DNA of 55,830 bases from contig NZ_JAHFZF010000031.1 in the NCBI RefSeq assembly GCF_018619435.1, forward strand, positions 1-55,830. Direction: 5' to 3'. This DNA is from Rhodoferax sp. U11-2br (GTDB lineage: Bacteria; Pseudomonadota; Gammaproteobacteria; Burkholderiales; Burkholderiaceae_C). This document shows, in pieces, positions 43,179-51,082 of the stretch; the first letter of the stretch is position 1; each line of letters opens with the position of its first letter. The position numbers were made by a program, and so were the translations under genes. A model generated the notes under the pieces. That model searched no databases. It was not told where the DNA came from and worked only from the letters and a program-made list of their open reading frames with translations.

Positions 43179-43979
43179 TTACCTGTCCAGTGGGAAGTTG
43201 GAGCAACCGAGTTGGGACGAGATGTCTTTGGCGGCGCCTTGCAGCATGGCCACAATTTCGTCCTTCTTGGAGTCGTCGTAGCGGAAGGTCGGGAACGAAA
43301 TGCTGAAACCCGCGATCGGCCGGCTCAGGCGGTCAAAAATGGGCACACCCAGGCAGCGGATGTGGTCGTCAAATTCTTCCCGGTCTTCGCCGAAACCCTG
43401 AGCCTTGACCTGCTGCAGTTCGGTCACAAACGCTGCGGCGTCCACAATGGTTTTTTCCCGGAAACGCTTGAAATCTGCACCTTTCAAGATGCGGTCACGG
43501 CGCTCAGGGTCTTCCCAGGCCATCAAGACCTTGCCAATGGCGGTGCAATGCAACGGCGCGCGTCGTCCCACGCGGGAGTACATGCCCAGGTTGTGGCGCG
43601 AGTCCACTTTGTGGATGTAGATGATCTCGCTGTCGATCAGTGTTCCCAAGTGCACCGTTTCGCCGGTGATGTCGGCCATCATCTGCATGTGGTGTTTGGC
43701 CAGGTCGACCAAGTCAGGGAATTGCAGGGCCTTGGTGCCCAGCTCGAACATCTTCATGGTTAAACCATAACGTTCGCTGTCCTTTTCCTGTCGGACATAA
43801 CCCACCGTCATCATGGTTTGCAAAAACCGGTAGACGGTTGCCTTGGGCATGGCCAACCTCACTGAGAGGTCAGAAATGCCGGTCTCGTTGTTTTCAGACA
43901 AGGCCTGCAGCAGAGCAAAAACCTTGAGCACGGCCGCCACCGACTCAGGTTGCTTGACATCATAGGATTCATCAGCCAT
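43179..43979 (-). CDS. kdgR: IclR-family regulator KdgR
   Basis: A 266-residue repressor closely similar to E. coli KdgR over its full length. The N-terminal winged helix has SVAAVLKVFALLQALSENNETGISDL and MPKATVYRFLQTM. The effector domain has YIHKVDSRHNLGMYSRVGRRAPLHCTAIGKVLMAW, GFGEDREEFDDHIRCLGVPIFDR and IAGFSISFPT. KdgR responds to 2-keto-3-deoxygluconate and represses uronate catabolism. It sits beside kduD-kduI. A site resembling its likely operator lies just upstream of its own start (43995-44011), suggesting autoregulation. Confidence 0.93.
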   Translation of the reverse strand: MADESYDVKQPESVAAVLKVFALLQALSENNETGISDLSVRLAMPKATVYRFLQTMMTVGYVRQEKDSERYGLTMKMFELGTKALQFPDLVDLAKHHMQMMADITGETVHLGTLIDSEIIYIHKVDSRHNLGMYSRVGRRAPLHCTAIGKVLMAWEDPERRDRILKGADFKRFREKTIVDAAAFVTELQQVKAQGFGEDREEFDDHIRCLGVPIFDRLSRPIAGFSISFPTFRYDDSKKDEIVAMLQGAAKDISSQLGCSNFPLDR

Positions 43980-43994
43980 TTTGTTTTGATTCCC

Positions 43995-44011
43995 CTGGAA
44001 GTGTGTTTCAA
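43995..44011. promoter_or_regulatory. Predicted KdgR operator ahead of kdgR
   Basis: CTGGAAG-TGT-GTTTCAA: one perfect right half of the inferred 17-base palindrome TTGAAAC-N3-GTTTCAA, with a weaker left half (4 of 7). It lies 16 bases upstream of the kdgR start. Confidence 0.45.
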
Positions 44012-44036
44012 ATTATATTCCTTACAGCCGAAGAAA

Positions 44037-44060
44037 CTACCCAACCAAAGGGTTGGGTAG
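44037..44060 (-). terminator. Terminator of the kduI-kduD transcript
   Basis: CTACCCAACC (44037-44046), loop of four, GGTTGGGTAG (44051-44060): a perfect 10-base stem. On the minus strand it is followed by TTTCTTC. It lies about 100 bases after kduD and before kdgR. Confidence 0.75.
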
Positions 44061-44156
44061 CCAACAAAGTGCAAGTTTTTGAGGTCACACCGTTTGAAGA
44101 TCAGCTAATGGAACTGCGACGATGACGTGTGCAGACGCTTGGCCCTGGTCGTGTTA

Positions 44157-44918
44157 TTAACGTGCGAGCCAACCACCATCCACAGCCACGGTGTAGCCGT
44201 TGATGTAATCGGCAGCAGCCGATGACAAAAACACCACCGGGCCTGCCATGTCGGCTGGCACACCCCAGCGACCTGCCGGGATGCGATCCAGAATGGCTGT
44301 GCTGCGGGCTTCGTCTGCGCGCAGGGCGCTGGTGTTGTCGGTGGACATGTAGCCAGGGGCGATGGCGTTCACATTGATGCCGTGTTTGGCCCATTCGTTG
44401 GCCAAGGCACGGGTGATGCCCATCACGCCGCTCTTGGAGGCGGTGTAGGACGGAACCCGCACACCACCCTGATACGACAGCATGGATGCCACGTTGATGA
44501 TCTTGCCACCTGTGCCTTGCGCGATGTACTGGCGTGCCACGGCTTGCGAGAAGAAGAACACTGACTTGAGGTTGAGGTCAACCACATCGTCCCAGTCTTT
44601 CTCACTGAAGTTGATAGCATCTTCGCGGCGGATGATGCCGGCGTTGTTCACCAGAATATCGACGCTGCCTGTCAGAGTCAGCGCCTGTTTCACCAGGCCG
44701 TCAATGCTGCTGACGTCTGACAAATTGGCACGCAGATCGAGAAAGCGGCGTCCCGTGGCTTCAATCAGAGTCCGGGTGTCGTCCGGAGCAGCGACGTTGA
44801 CACCAACGATGTCGGCGCCAGCTTGTGCCAGTGCCAGCGCCATGCCTTGGCCCAAGCCAGTGTTGCAGCCAGTGACGATGGCGACGCGGCCATCCAGTTT
44901 GAAGTTGTCCAAAATCAT
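44157..44918 (-). CDS. kduD: 2-dehydro-3-deoxy-D-gluconate 5-dehydrogenase KduD
   Basis: A 253-residue short-chain dehydrogenase that reduces 5-keto-4-deoxyuronate product (DKII, 2,5-diketo-3-deoxygluconate) to KDG with NAD(P)H. It starts MILDNFKLDGRVAIVTGCNTGLGQGMALALAQAGADIVGV as in KduD. It has VNNAGIIRRED, the catalytic SMLSYQGG..YTASKSG (Ser, Tyr-x3-Lys), NAIAPGYMSTDNT and a closing YTVAVDGGWLAR. Length is exact for the family. It follows kduI by 28 bases in one leftward unit, placing it directly after the isomerase step. The unit ends in a good terminator at 44037. Confidence 0.96.
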   Translation of the reverse strand: MILDNFKLDGRVAIVTGCNTGLGQGMALALAQAGADIVGVNVAAPDDTRTLIEATGRRFLDLRANLSDVSSIDGLVKQALTLTGSVDILVNNAGIIRREDAINFSEKDWDDVVDLNLKSVFFFSQAVARQYIAQGTGGKIINVASMLSYQGGVRVPSYTASKSGVMGITRALANEWAKHGINVNAIAPGYMSTDNTSALRADEARSTAILDRIPAGRWGVPADMAGPVVFLSSAAADYINGYTVAVDGGWLAR

Positions 44919-44947
44919 GTTGTTCCTTGTTGTGTTGAGCGGTTTGT

Positions 44948-45784
44948 TTAGCGAATGGCGTTCATCGGCACGTGATCCATGTCCTTGAAGACTTGGTTTT
45001 CACCGACCATGCCCCAGATGAAGGTGTAGGCTTGGGTGCCCACGCCGGAGTGGATCGACCAGCTCGGGCTGATCACCGCTTGTTCGTTGTGAACAACGAT
45101 GTGGCGGGTCTGGGTGGGCTCACCCATCATGTGGAACACGGCGGCGTTGTCGTTCATGTCGAAGTAGAAATACACCTCCATGCGACGGTCATGGGTGTGG
45201 CAGGGCATGGTGTTCCACATGTTGCCGGGTTCCAGCTGGGTCAGGCCCATGGAGAGTTGGCAGGTCGGCAACACATCAGGCACCAGGTACTTGTAGATGG
45301 TGCGGCGATTGCTGGTTTCTGGGGCGCCTAGCGTTTCAGGCGACGCTTGTGCCTGGGTGATCTTGCGGCTGGGGTAGTGGGTGTGTGCCGGCGCACAGTT
45401 GAAATACAGTTTGGCGGGGTGTGCAGCGTCAACACTGGTGAATTCCAGCTGCTTGGTGCCTTGACCAATGTACAAGGCCTCACGCGAACCGATCTCGAAA
45501 GTCTCGTCATCGGCCACCACGCGGGCAGCGCCGCCAATGTTGATCAGACCCAGTTCCCTGCGTTGCAGAAAAAAGTCTGTACCTGTAAAACGGCCCAGCT
45601 CAGGTGAGAAGCGCACCGCTTGGTTGACGGGCATGATGCCGCCAACGATGATGCGGTCGATTTGGCTGTAAGTCAGGGTGGCTTCGTCGGCTTTGAACAG
45701 ATCTTCAACCAAAAAATGCTTACGCAGGCCTTCGGTGTCAAGTGTGCGAACGTGGTCGCTGTGGATGGGTTGGCGAATTTCCAT
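44948..45784 (-). CDS. kduI: 5-keto-4-deoxyuronate isomerase KduI
   Basis: A 278-residue cupin-type isomerase converting 4-deoxy-L-threo-5-hexosulose uronate (DKI) to 2,5-diketo-3-deoxygluconate (DKII). It starts [21 protein letters not shown]. The metal site is visible as the HxH and Glu of [15 protein letters not shown] and the later His of [24 protein letters not shown] and [16 protein letters not shown] are also typical. Length equals the E. coli enzyme. The ATG at 45784 is chosen over the open frame to 45853, which adds unrelated residues. It is the first gene of kduI-kduD and divergent from kdgF. Confidence 0.97.
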   Translation of the reverse strand: MEIRQPIHSDHVRTLDTEGLRKHFLVEDLFKADEATLTYSQIDRIIVGGIMPVNQAVRFSPELGRFTGTDFFLQRRELGLINIGGAARVVADDETFEIGSREALYIGQGTKQLEFTSVDAAHPAKLYFNCAPAHTHYPSRKITQAQASPETLGAPETSNRRTIYKYLVPDVLPTCQLSMGLTQLEPGNMWNTMPCHTHDRRMEVYFYFDMNDNAAVFHMMGEPTQTRHIVVHNEQAVISPSWSIHSGVGTQAYTFIWGMVGENQVFKDMDHVPMNAIR

Positions 45785-45881
45785 GGTTGCTCGATATGGG
45801 CCTTGTGTGGTGCTGGGTTGATTCGGGCTGCGGCAGACATTGACGCAACGCATAACAATTATGAAATGCAGTTACTATTTA

Positions 45882-45898
45882 TTGAACCAGCGTTTCAA
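45882..45898. promoter_or_regulatory. Predicted KdgR operator between kduI and kdgF
   Basis: TTGAACC-AGC-GTTTCAA: the best of the four sites, 13 of 14 half-site positions matching TTGAAAC-N3-GTTTCAA. It lies 98 bases from either divergent start. Confidence 0.65.
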
Positions 45899-45931
45899 AT
45901 TGTTTGATGAATGATACATTATCGGAAACGT

Positions 45932-45970
45932 CTTGTCCTGACAAGCTTGTACTTTTCTGCACAAGCTTGT
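45932..45970. promoter_or_regulatory. Tandem ACAAGCTTGT palindromes upstream of kdgF
   Basis: The perfect 10-base palindrome ACAAGCTTGT occurs at 45941-45950 and 45961-45970, exactly 20 bases apart. CTTGT at 45932-45936 forms an additional inverted pair with the first copy. It is close to the kdgF start (45996), so it may be an operator for a second regulator. Confidence 0.55.
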
Positions 45971-45995
45971 CTTTTTAACCACCGTGAGTACTGCT

Positions 45996-46331
45996 ATGGA
46001 ACATTACTTTGACAACGCCAACACCCCCTGGATCGAACTGGGTGATGGCATCCGGCGAAAAATTGTGGGTCATACGCCTGACCTGATGTCTGTGATGGTG
46101 CAGTTCGACAAAGGGTCGATCGGCACTGCGCATGCCCATGATGCCCATGACCAGATTGTGTTTGTTGTGGCTGGTTCATTTGAGGTCGAAGTAGCGGGCG
46201 TCAAGCGCATCTTGAAGGCCGGAGACTCTTTCATTGCGCCACGCCAGGTGTGGCACGGCGTGGTGTCGCTGGAGCAGGGTGGCATGCTGCTGGACCAATT
46301 CTCGCCACGGCGCGACGACTTTCTTGTCTGA
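45996..46331 (+). CDS. kdgF: KdgF-like cupin (unsaturated uronate ring-opening)
   Basis: A 111-residue single-domain cupin. The metal site is AHAHDAHDQIVFVVAGSFEVEVAG (H-x-H, Gln) followed by a late His in PRQVWHGVVSLEQG. The N-terminus MEHYFDNANTPWIELGDGIRRKIVGH and LMSVMVQFDKGSIG resemble KdgF, which speeds conversion of 4,5-unsaturated monouronate to DKI, the substrate of KduI. I chose the ATG at 45996; the GTG at 45984 is also open, with weak ribosome sites for both. It sits divergent from kduI and ahead of a sugar kinase, which supports the role. Confidence 0.85.
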   Translation: MEHYFDNANTPWIELGDGIRRKIVGHTPDLMSVMVQFDKGSIGTAHAHDAHDQIVFVVAGSFEVEVAGVKRILKAGDSFIAPRQVWHGVVSLEQGGMLLDQFSPRRDDFLV

Positions 46332-46415
46332 TGATTCCTCTGGTCAGGCTCGCCGAGCTGCGATGCAGCAGTCTGGGCGACTGGTCAAAGAGTCCCTATT
46401 TACGGAGCTTATGAA

Positions 46416-47363
46416 ATGACGCAACAATTTGATCTGGTCGCCCTTGGCGAAGCAATGGTCGAGTTCAACCAGATCCCACAGGGTGATGGCCGGATGTACT
46501 TACAGGGGTTTGGCGGCGACACCTCCAACACCACCATTGCGGCCGCTCGGCAAGGCGCGCGTTGTGCGTATGTGTCGCTGGTTGGCAGTGATGCGCTGGG
46601 TGACATGTGCTTGGCGCTTTGGAAGTCTGAGGGGGTGGACGTCAGTGCTGTGCACGTGCACAAAGATGCCCCCACAGGGGTCTATTTTGTGCACCATGAC
46701 GCCGATGGCCACCATTTCTCCTACCTGCGCAAGGGCTCGGCCGCCAGCGGCATGCGGCCATCGGATCTGTCGCCCGCGCTGATTGGCAACACCAAGTACC
46801 TGCATGTGACCGGGATCAGCCAGGCCATCAGCGTCAACGCCCATGAGACCGTGGCTGCTGCCATCGCCATGGCCCGAGCCGCTGGCGCCCGTGTGTCTTA
46901 TGACCCCAACCTGCGATCTGCCCTGTGGTCCCTGGAGGATGCCCGGTCCACGGTCATTGAAACCATCGCTTTGGCAGACGAGTTTCTGCCCGGGCTGGAG
47001 GAACTGTCCAAGCTGTCTGGCCTGCATGCGCCCGAAGACCTGGTGGCCTGGGCCCACCAACAAGGCACCAAGGTGGTGGTCATGAAAATGGGCATCGAAG
47101 GGGTGATGGTTTCTGATGGCAAGCAGATTCAGAAGATCCCGGCTTTCCCGGTCAAAGCGGTGGATGCCACCGGTGCGGGCGATTGCTTCAACGGCGCTTA
47201 TCTGGCCCGACGTGCACGGGGTGAGGATGTCTTCGCCAGCGCGCGCTGGGCGGTGGCATCGGCAGCCTTGTCGACCCAAGGGTATGGTGCTGTGGCACCG
47301 CTGCCCACTGAGGCACGGGTGGCAGATTTCCTGAAGTCCGCAGCAGCAGCACCCAAACCCTGA
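46416..47363 (+). CDS. kdgK: 2-keto-3-deoxygluconate kinase (PfkB family), first of two
   Basis: A 315-residue ribokinase-fold kinase. The N-terminus FDLVALGEAMVEFNQIP, GGDTSNTTIAAARQGA, SYDPNLRSALWS and the C-terminal signature VDATGAGDCFNGAYLARRA (catalytic Asp in GAGD) are typical of KdgK. It would phosphorylate KDG to KDPG. GGAG precedes the ATG at 46416. It follows kdgF by 84 bases in the same direction and is convergent with a second, different PfkB kinase gene, with terminators between them. Confidence 0.88.
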   Translation: MTQQFDLVALGEAMVEFNQIPQGDGRMYLQGFGGDTSNTTIAAARQGARCAYVSLVGSDALGDMCLALWKSEGVDVSAVHVHKDAPTGVYFVHHDADGHHFSYLRKGSAASGMRPSDLSPALIGNTKYLHVTGISQAISVNAHETVAAAIAMARAAGARVSYDPNLRSALWSLEDARSTVIETIALADEFLPGLEELSKLSGLHAPEDLVAWAHQQGTKVVVMKMGIEGVMVSDGKQIQKIPAFPVKAVDATGAGDCFNGAYLARRARGEDVFASARWAVASAALSTQGYGAVAPLPTEARVADFLKSAAAAPKP

Positions 47364-47369
47364 TCACGG

Positions 47370-47396
47370 CAGGCGCCACGGCTTGTGTGGCGCCTG
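47370..47396. terminator. Hairpin after the first kinase gene
   Basis: CAGGCGCCAC (47370-47379) pairs perfectly with GTGGCGCCTG (47387-47396) around a 7-base loop, seven bases after the stop codon. A G-run rather than a T-run follows, so it may stabilise the 3' end instead of terminating. Confidence 0.6.
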
Positions 47397-47427
47397 ATTC
47401 TGGGGGGGGGCGGCAGGTTCTTTCCGA

Positions 47428-47488
47428 GTTATCAATAAAAATAGCACCTAGCCCTTATTGGATAAGGGCTAGGTGCTATTTTTTTTAT
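47428..47488. terminator. Bidirectional terminator made of a perfect dispersed palindrome (copy 2)
   Basis: ATAGCACCTAGCCCTTAT (47441-47458), loop TGG with one G, then ATAAGGGCTAGGTGCTAT (47462-47479). There is an A-run before and a T-run after, so the full arms exceed 20 bases. It lies between two convergent kinase genes. The left 31 bases (47428-47458) align without gaps with 1586-1616. Confidence 0.9.
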
Positions 47489-47550
47489 ATAAGCTGTTCG
47501 TGGGCTTCGTATCCAGCCCACCCAAGCCCCGACTGGCAGGCGCTTGCGCT

Positions 47551-47572
47551 GGTGGGGTGTCACCACCCCACC
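47551..47572 (-). other. Hairpin after the second kinase gene
   Basis: GGTGGGGTG (47551-47559) pairs with CACCCCACC (47564-47572), nine bases past the stop on the minus strand. There is no T-run; it is possibly a 3'-end stabiliser. Confidence 0.5.
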
Positions 47573-47580
47573 TCCAGCGT

Positions 47581-48681
47581 TTAGCGGATCACGCGGGCGC
47601 CTTTGCCCTTCATGGCCGCTTCCACTTCTTCAACGCGCACCATCGAGGTGTCGCCAGGTGTGGTCATGGCCAGCGCGCCGTGGGCTGCACCGTATTCCAC
47701 AGCGGCTTGCGGGCCCTTGCCTTCCAGGAAGCCATAGGCCAGACCCGAAGCAAAACCGTCACCTCCACCCACGCGGTCATAAATTTCCAGGTTGTCGCGC
47801 TTCATCGACTGGTACAGCTGACCTTCGTAATACAGCAGGGCAGACCAATCGTTGAGCGTGGCTGTGGTTGCCTTGCGCAAGGTGGTTGCGGCCACTTTGA
47901 AGTTGGGGAATGCGGTCACTGCGGCCTGAATCATCTTCTTGAAACTGTCGGTTTCGATGTTGGTCAGGTGTTCGTCAGCGCCTTCCACTTCAAAGCCCAG
48001 GCAGGCGGTGAAGTCTTCTTCGTTGCCAATCATCACATCGACGTATTTGGCAATGTGGCGGTTGACGCGTTGTGCGCCTTCCTTGCCGCCTTGGCTCTTC
48101 CACAAAGAAGCGCGGTAGTTCAGGTCATAAGCCACCACGGTGCCGTACTTTTTGGCCACTTCCACCGCTTCAATCACGGCTTCGGCGGTGTTGCTGGCCA
48201 GTGCCGCAAAAATGCCACCGGTATGGAACCAGCGCACACCTTCTTCGCCAAACAGCTTTTCCCAATTGACTTCGCCAGGGCGGATTTGCGACGCAGCGGA
48301 ATGGCCACGGTCAGAGCAACCCAGCGCCGGACGGACGCCAAAACCTTTTTCGGTGAAGTTCAGGCCAACCCGGGTGTTGTTGCCCAGACCGTCAAAATCA
48401 CGCCAGATCAGGTGGCTCATGTCAACGCCGCCTTGCATGATCAGATCTTCCACCAGCCAACCCAGGTCGTTCTTGGGCAGGGCGGTCACAACAGCGGCGC
48501 GTTTGCCCCAGCATTTGCGCATGGCCCGGGCCACGTTGTATTCACCACCACCTTCCCAGACTTGAAAGCTGCGCGCATTACGCACGCGACCAAAGCCGGG
48601 GTCAAAACGCAGCATGACTTCGCCGAACGAAGCACAATCCCATTTGGCTTCCGATGCGGGTTTGATAATAAGTGCGGACAT
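47581..48681 (-). CDS. PfkB-family sugar kinase, KdgK-like, second of two
   Basis: A 366-residue kinase, longer than and distinct from the 315-residue one. It has ASFGEVMLRFDPG at the N-terminus, WEGGGEYNVARAMRKCWG, WFHTGGIFAALAS, VVAYDLNYRASLW and the C-terminal DRVGGGDGFASGLAYGF, a variant of the DTTGAGD signature with GGGD holding the catalytic Asp. Members of this longer type are annotated as KDG kinases in uronate operons. The ATG at 48681 has AAGGA upstream; a TTG three codons earlier is less likely. It is the last gene of the dctPQM-uxaA-eda-kinase unit, 24 bases after eda. Confidence 0.85.
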   Translation of the reverse strand: MSALIIKPASEAKWDCASFGEVMLRFDPGFGRVRNARSFQVWEGGGEYNVARAMRKCWGKRAAVVTALPKNDLGWLVEDLIMQGGVDMSHLIWRDFDGLGNNTRVGLNFTEKGFGVRPALGCSDRGHSAASQIRPGEVNWEKLFGEEGVRWFHTGGIFAALASNTAEAVIEAVEVAKKYGTVVAYDLNYRASLWKSQGGKEGAQRVNRHIAKYVDVMIGNEEDFTACLGFEVEGADEHLTNIETDSFKKMIQAAVTAFPNFKVAATTLRKATTATLNDWSALLYYEGQLYQSMKRDNLEIYDRVGGGDGFASGLAYGFLEGKGPQAAVEYGAAHGALAMTTPGDTSMVRVEEVEAAMKGKGARVIR

Positions 48682-48705
48682 TTTTTTCAATTCCTTCTTG
48701 ACTGA

Positions 48706-49392
48706 TTATTTGGTGGCCAGTTCGGCCTTGATGGAGGCGGCCAGTTCGACCGTCTTGCGCACGTTGTCTTCGATGCCTTTGTAGTCCTTGGCGTCGAGCA
48801 GCTTCTTGGTGATCATGTTGGAGCCAATGCCACAGGCCACAATGCCGGCACCAAACCACTTGCGCAAAGACTCTTCGGTGGGTTCCACACCACCGGTGGG
48901 CATGATGCGGCTCCAGGGCATGGGGCCCATCACACTCTTGACAAAGTCTGGGCCACCCACGGACGAACCAGGGAACACCTTGACGATTTCGCAACCCAGT
49001 TCTTGCGCGTCACCAATTTCGGTGGCCGAACCGCAGCCTGGGCTGTAGGGGATGCCACGGCGGTTGCAAACCTTGGCCACATCAGCGTTCAGCAGCGGGC
49101 CAACCACAAACTTGGCGCCGTTGGCGATAAACAAGCCAGCCGTGGGTGCATCCACGATCGAGCCCACACCCATGATCACCGATGGGTCGGCCTTGGCAAA
49201 GTGGCGGGTCACATCCAGGAACACTTGTGCAGCAAAGTCACCGCGGTTGGTGAATTCGACACACTTGGCGCCCGCGTTGGCGCAGGCCTGGATGACGTTG
49301 ATACACAGTTCAACATCAGGGTGGTAAAAAACCGGGATGATGCTTTGTTTCATCATCGCCGAAAGGACTGCCATACGATCTTTTGATGCCAT
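48706..49392 (-). CDS. eda: 2-keto-3-deoxy-6-phosphogluconate aldolase
   Basis: A 228-residue class I aldolase splitting KDPG to pyruvate and glyceraldehyde-3-phosphate. The Schiff-base lysine is Lys138 in CEIVKVFPGS. Other active-site residues are Glu46 and Arg50 in CVEFTNRG; most Eda enzymes have E(F/V)TLR, so the Thr-Asn-Arg is a mild variant. SIVDAPTAGLFIANGAKFVVGPLL and RIMPTGGVEPTEESLRKWF are typical. It lies between uxaA and the second kinase gene, which fits the last two steps of uronate breakdown. Confidence 0.93.
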   Translation of the reverse strand: MASKDRMAVLSAMMKQSIIPVFYHPDVELCINVIQACANAGAKCVEFTNRGDFAAQVFLDVTRHFAKADPSVIMGVGSIVDAPTAGLFIANGAKFVVGPLLNADVAKVCNRRGIPYSPGCGSATEIGDAQELGCEIVKVFPGSSVGGPDFVKSVMGPMPWSRIMPTGGVEPTEESLRKWFGAGIVACGIGSNMITKKLLDAKDYKGIEDNVRKTVELAASIKAELATK

Positions 49393-49473
49393 GCTTACGC
49401 TCCTAAAAAAACCTTGTTTAAAAATGCCTGCTGACCCCGTTCAAGGCCAGTCAGACCTGTCATCCATGGGGAT

Positions 49474-50985
49474 TTACATCACCGCACCGACTTGCCACGG
49501 CAAGAACTCGTCGTTGCCGTAGCCCAGTTCTTCACTGCGAACCTTTTCACCTGAGGCGTGCCGAATGATGGCGTCGAAGATGCGCTGGCTGATCTCGGTC
49601 ATGGGGGTGCCGGTGATCAGGTCGCCGCAGTTGACATCCATGTCGTCCTGCATGCGCTCATAGAGTGCGTTGTTGGTGGCCAGTTTGATGGTGGGCACCC
49701 CCGCGCAGCCAAACGCCGAGCCACGGCCCGTGGTGAAGCAGATGATTTGTGCACCACCTGCTGCCTGGCCGGTCGCCGACACCGGGTCGTAGCCGGGGGT
49801 GTCCATGTAGACAAAACCCTTGGCGGTGATGGGTTCGGCATACAGGTACACACCATTGAGCGTGCTGGTGCCGCCTTTGGCAACGGCCCCCAAAGACTTT
49901 TCCAAAATGGTGGTCAGGCCACCCGCCTTGTTGCCCACCGACGGGTTGTTGTCCATCTGGTTGCCATTGCGGGTGGTGTAGTCCTTCCACCACTTGATTC
50001 GGTCAATCAGCTTGTGTGCGATCTCGGGGCTGGCAGCGCGGCGTGTCAACAGATGTTCTGCGCCATACACCTCAGGTGTTTCAGACAGGATGGTGGTGCC
50101 GCCGTGCGCCACCAGCAAATCAGAGGCGCCACCCAATGCTGGGTTGGCAGTGATGCCGGAGTAACCGTCAGAGCCTCCGCAGTTCAGCCCCACAATCAGG
50201 TGGCTGACCGATGTTTTTTCACGCTGGTAGGTATTGGCGCGTTCCAGCATGCTGGTGACCTGCGCAATGCCTTTCTTGATGGCTGCGGTGGTACCACCTT
50301 CAGCCTGCATCACCAGTTGTTGCAGCATGCCCTCGTCGTGAGCACCCACCATCTCAACGATGGGGGCAATCTGGTTTTGTTCGCAACCCAGACCCACAAA
50401 CAACACGCCAGCAAAGTTCGGGTGGCGGGCATAACCGACCATCGTGCGGCGCAGGATGTCCATGCCTTCACTCACCACGCCCATGCCACAACCCAGCGGG
50501 TGGGGCAAAGCCACCACGCCATCGATGTTGGGGTAGGCAGCCAGTTTTTCCCGGCTGAAATGGCTGGCAATCGCACGCACCACCGTGGCCGAACAATTGA
50601 CCGATGCGATGATGGCGATGTAATTGCGTGTACCGACTTTGCCGTTGGGGCGTTTGTAGCCCATGAACGTTGCCGGATGCTCGGCTTTTGGCAACTCGCT
50701 AACACCTTGGCCAATGCCGTAATCGCGCTCAAACTCGCCCATGCCCAGGTTGTGTGAATGCACATGCTGACCAGCAGCAATGTTGACCTTGGCAAAGCCG
50801 ATGATCTGGTTGTACCGGCGTACCGCAGCCCCTTGGGCGATGTCGTGTGCGGCCAGCTTATGACCTGGCGGAATCAGGTCGCGCACCACCAGCTTGTCGG
50901 CCAGCAGAGAGGTGCCTGGCAACAGCTGCATGGTGGCGATCAACACATCGTCACTGGCGTGTAAACGGATAACAGAAGATGGCAT
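49474..50985 (-). CDS. uxaA: Altronate dehydratase (UxaA family)
   Basis: A 503-residue iron-dependent dehydratase that turns altronate into KDG. The N-terminal SAF-type domain (about residues 10-95) has GHKLAAHDIAQGAAVRRYNQ and GQHVHSHN. The main domain has GYKRPNGKVGTRNYIAI, LPHPLGCGMG, LFVGLGCEQNQ, LIVGLNCGGSDGYSGITANPALG and DTPGYDPVSATGQAAGGAQI. Conserved cysteines in NCS, GCG, GCE and NCGGSD may hold metal. Galactarate dehydratase is a sister family; the setting with uxaC, eda and kinase favours altronate. A gap of 97 bases with two hairpins separates it from dctM upstream. Confidence 0.92.
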   Translation of the reverse strand: MPSSVIRLHASDDVLIATMQLLPGTSLLADKLVVRDLIPPGHKLAAHDIAQGAAVRRYNQIIGFAKVNIAAGQHVHSHNLGMGEFERDYGIGQGVSELPKAEHPATFMGYKRPNGKVGTRNYIAIIASVNCSATVVRAIASHFSREKLAAYPNIDGVVALPHPLGCGMGVVSEGMDILRRTMVGYARHPNFAGVLFVGLGCEQNQIAPIVEMVGAHDEGMLQQLVMQAEGGTTAAIKKGIAQVTSMLERANTYQREKTSVSHLIVGLNCGGSDGYSGITANPALGGASDLLVAHGGTTILSETPEVYGAEHLLTRRAASPEIAHKLIDRIKWWKDYTTRNGNQMDNNPSVGNKAGGLTTILEKSLGAVAKGGTSTLNGVYLYAEPITAKGFVYMDTPGYDPVSATGQAAGGAQIICFTTGRGSAFGCAGVPTIKLATNNALYERMQDDMDVNCGDLITGTPMTEISQRIFDAIIRHASGEKVRSEELGYGNDEFLPWQVGAVM

Positions 50986-51004
50986 TGAGTTCCCCTCAAT
51001 AGTG

Positions 51005-51023
51005 CTGCGGCTAGACGCCGCAG
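51005..51023 (-). other. Hairpin just before uxaA
   Basis: CTGCGGC (51005-51011) pairs with GCCGCAG (51017-51023). It lies about 20 bases upstream of the uxaA start on the minus strand and could shape translation or mRNA processing. Confidence 0.55.
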
Positions 51024-51043
51024 AGAGTTTTAAATCGTGGCAG

Positions 51044-51074
51044 AGAACCCGTGCCGAGAAGTCGGACGGGTTCT
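51044..51074 (-). other. Strong hairpin between dctM and uxaA
   Basis: AGAACCCGT (51044-51052) pairs with ACGGGTTCT (51066-51074), with one bulged G and an inner CCGA/TCGG stem capped by GAAG. It starts nine bases after the dctM stop. There is no T-run, so it looks like a stability or processing element rather than a full terminator. Confidence 0.6.
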
Positions 51075-51082
51075 TGCGAGTC

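Noticed and set aside
47473..48705. 410-residue plus-strand frame opposite the second kinase gene
   Set aside because: His- and Phe-rich shadow of the PfkB kinase gene, with no start signal.
49558..50757. 399-residue plus-strand frame opposite uxaA
   Set aside because: Antisense to a clear UxaA gene; composition is that of a reverse-complement shadow.
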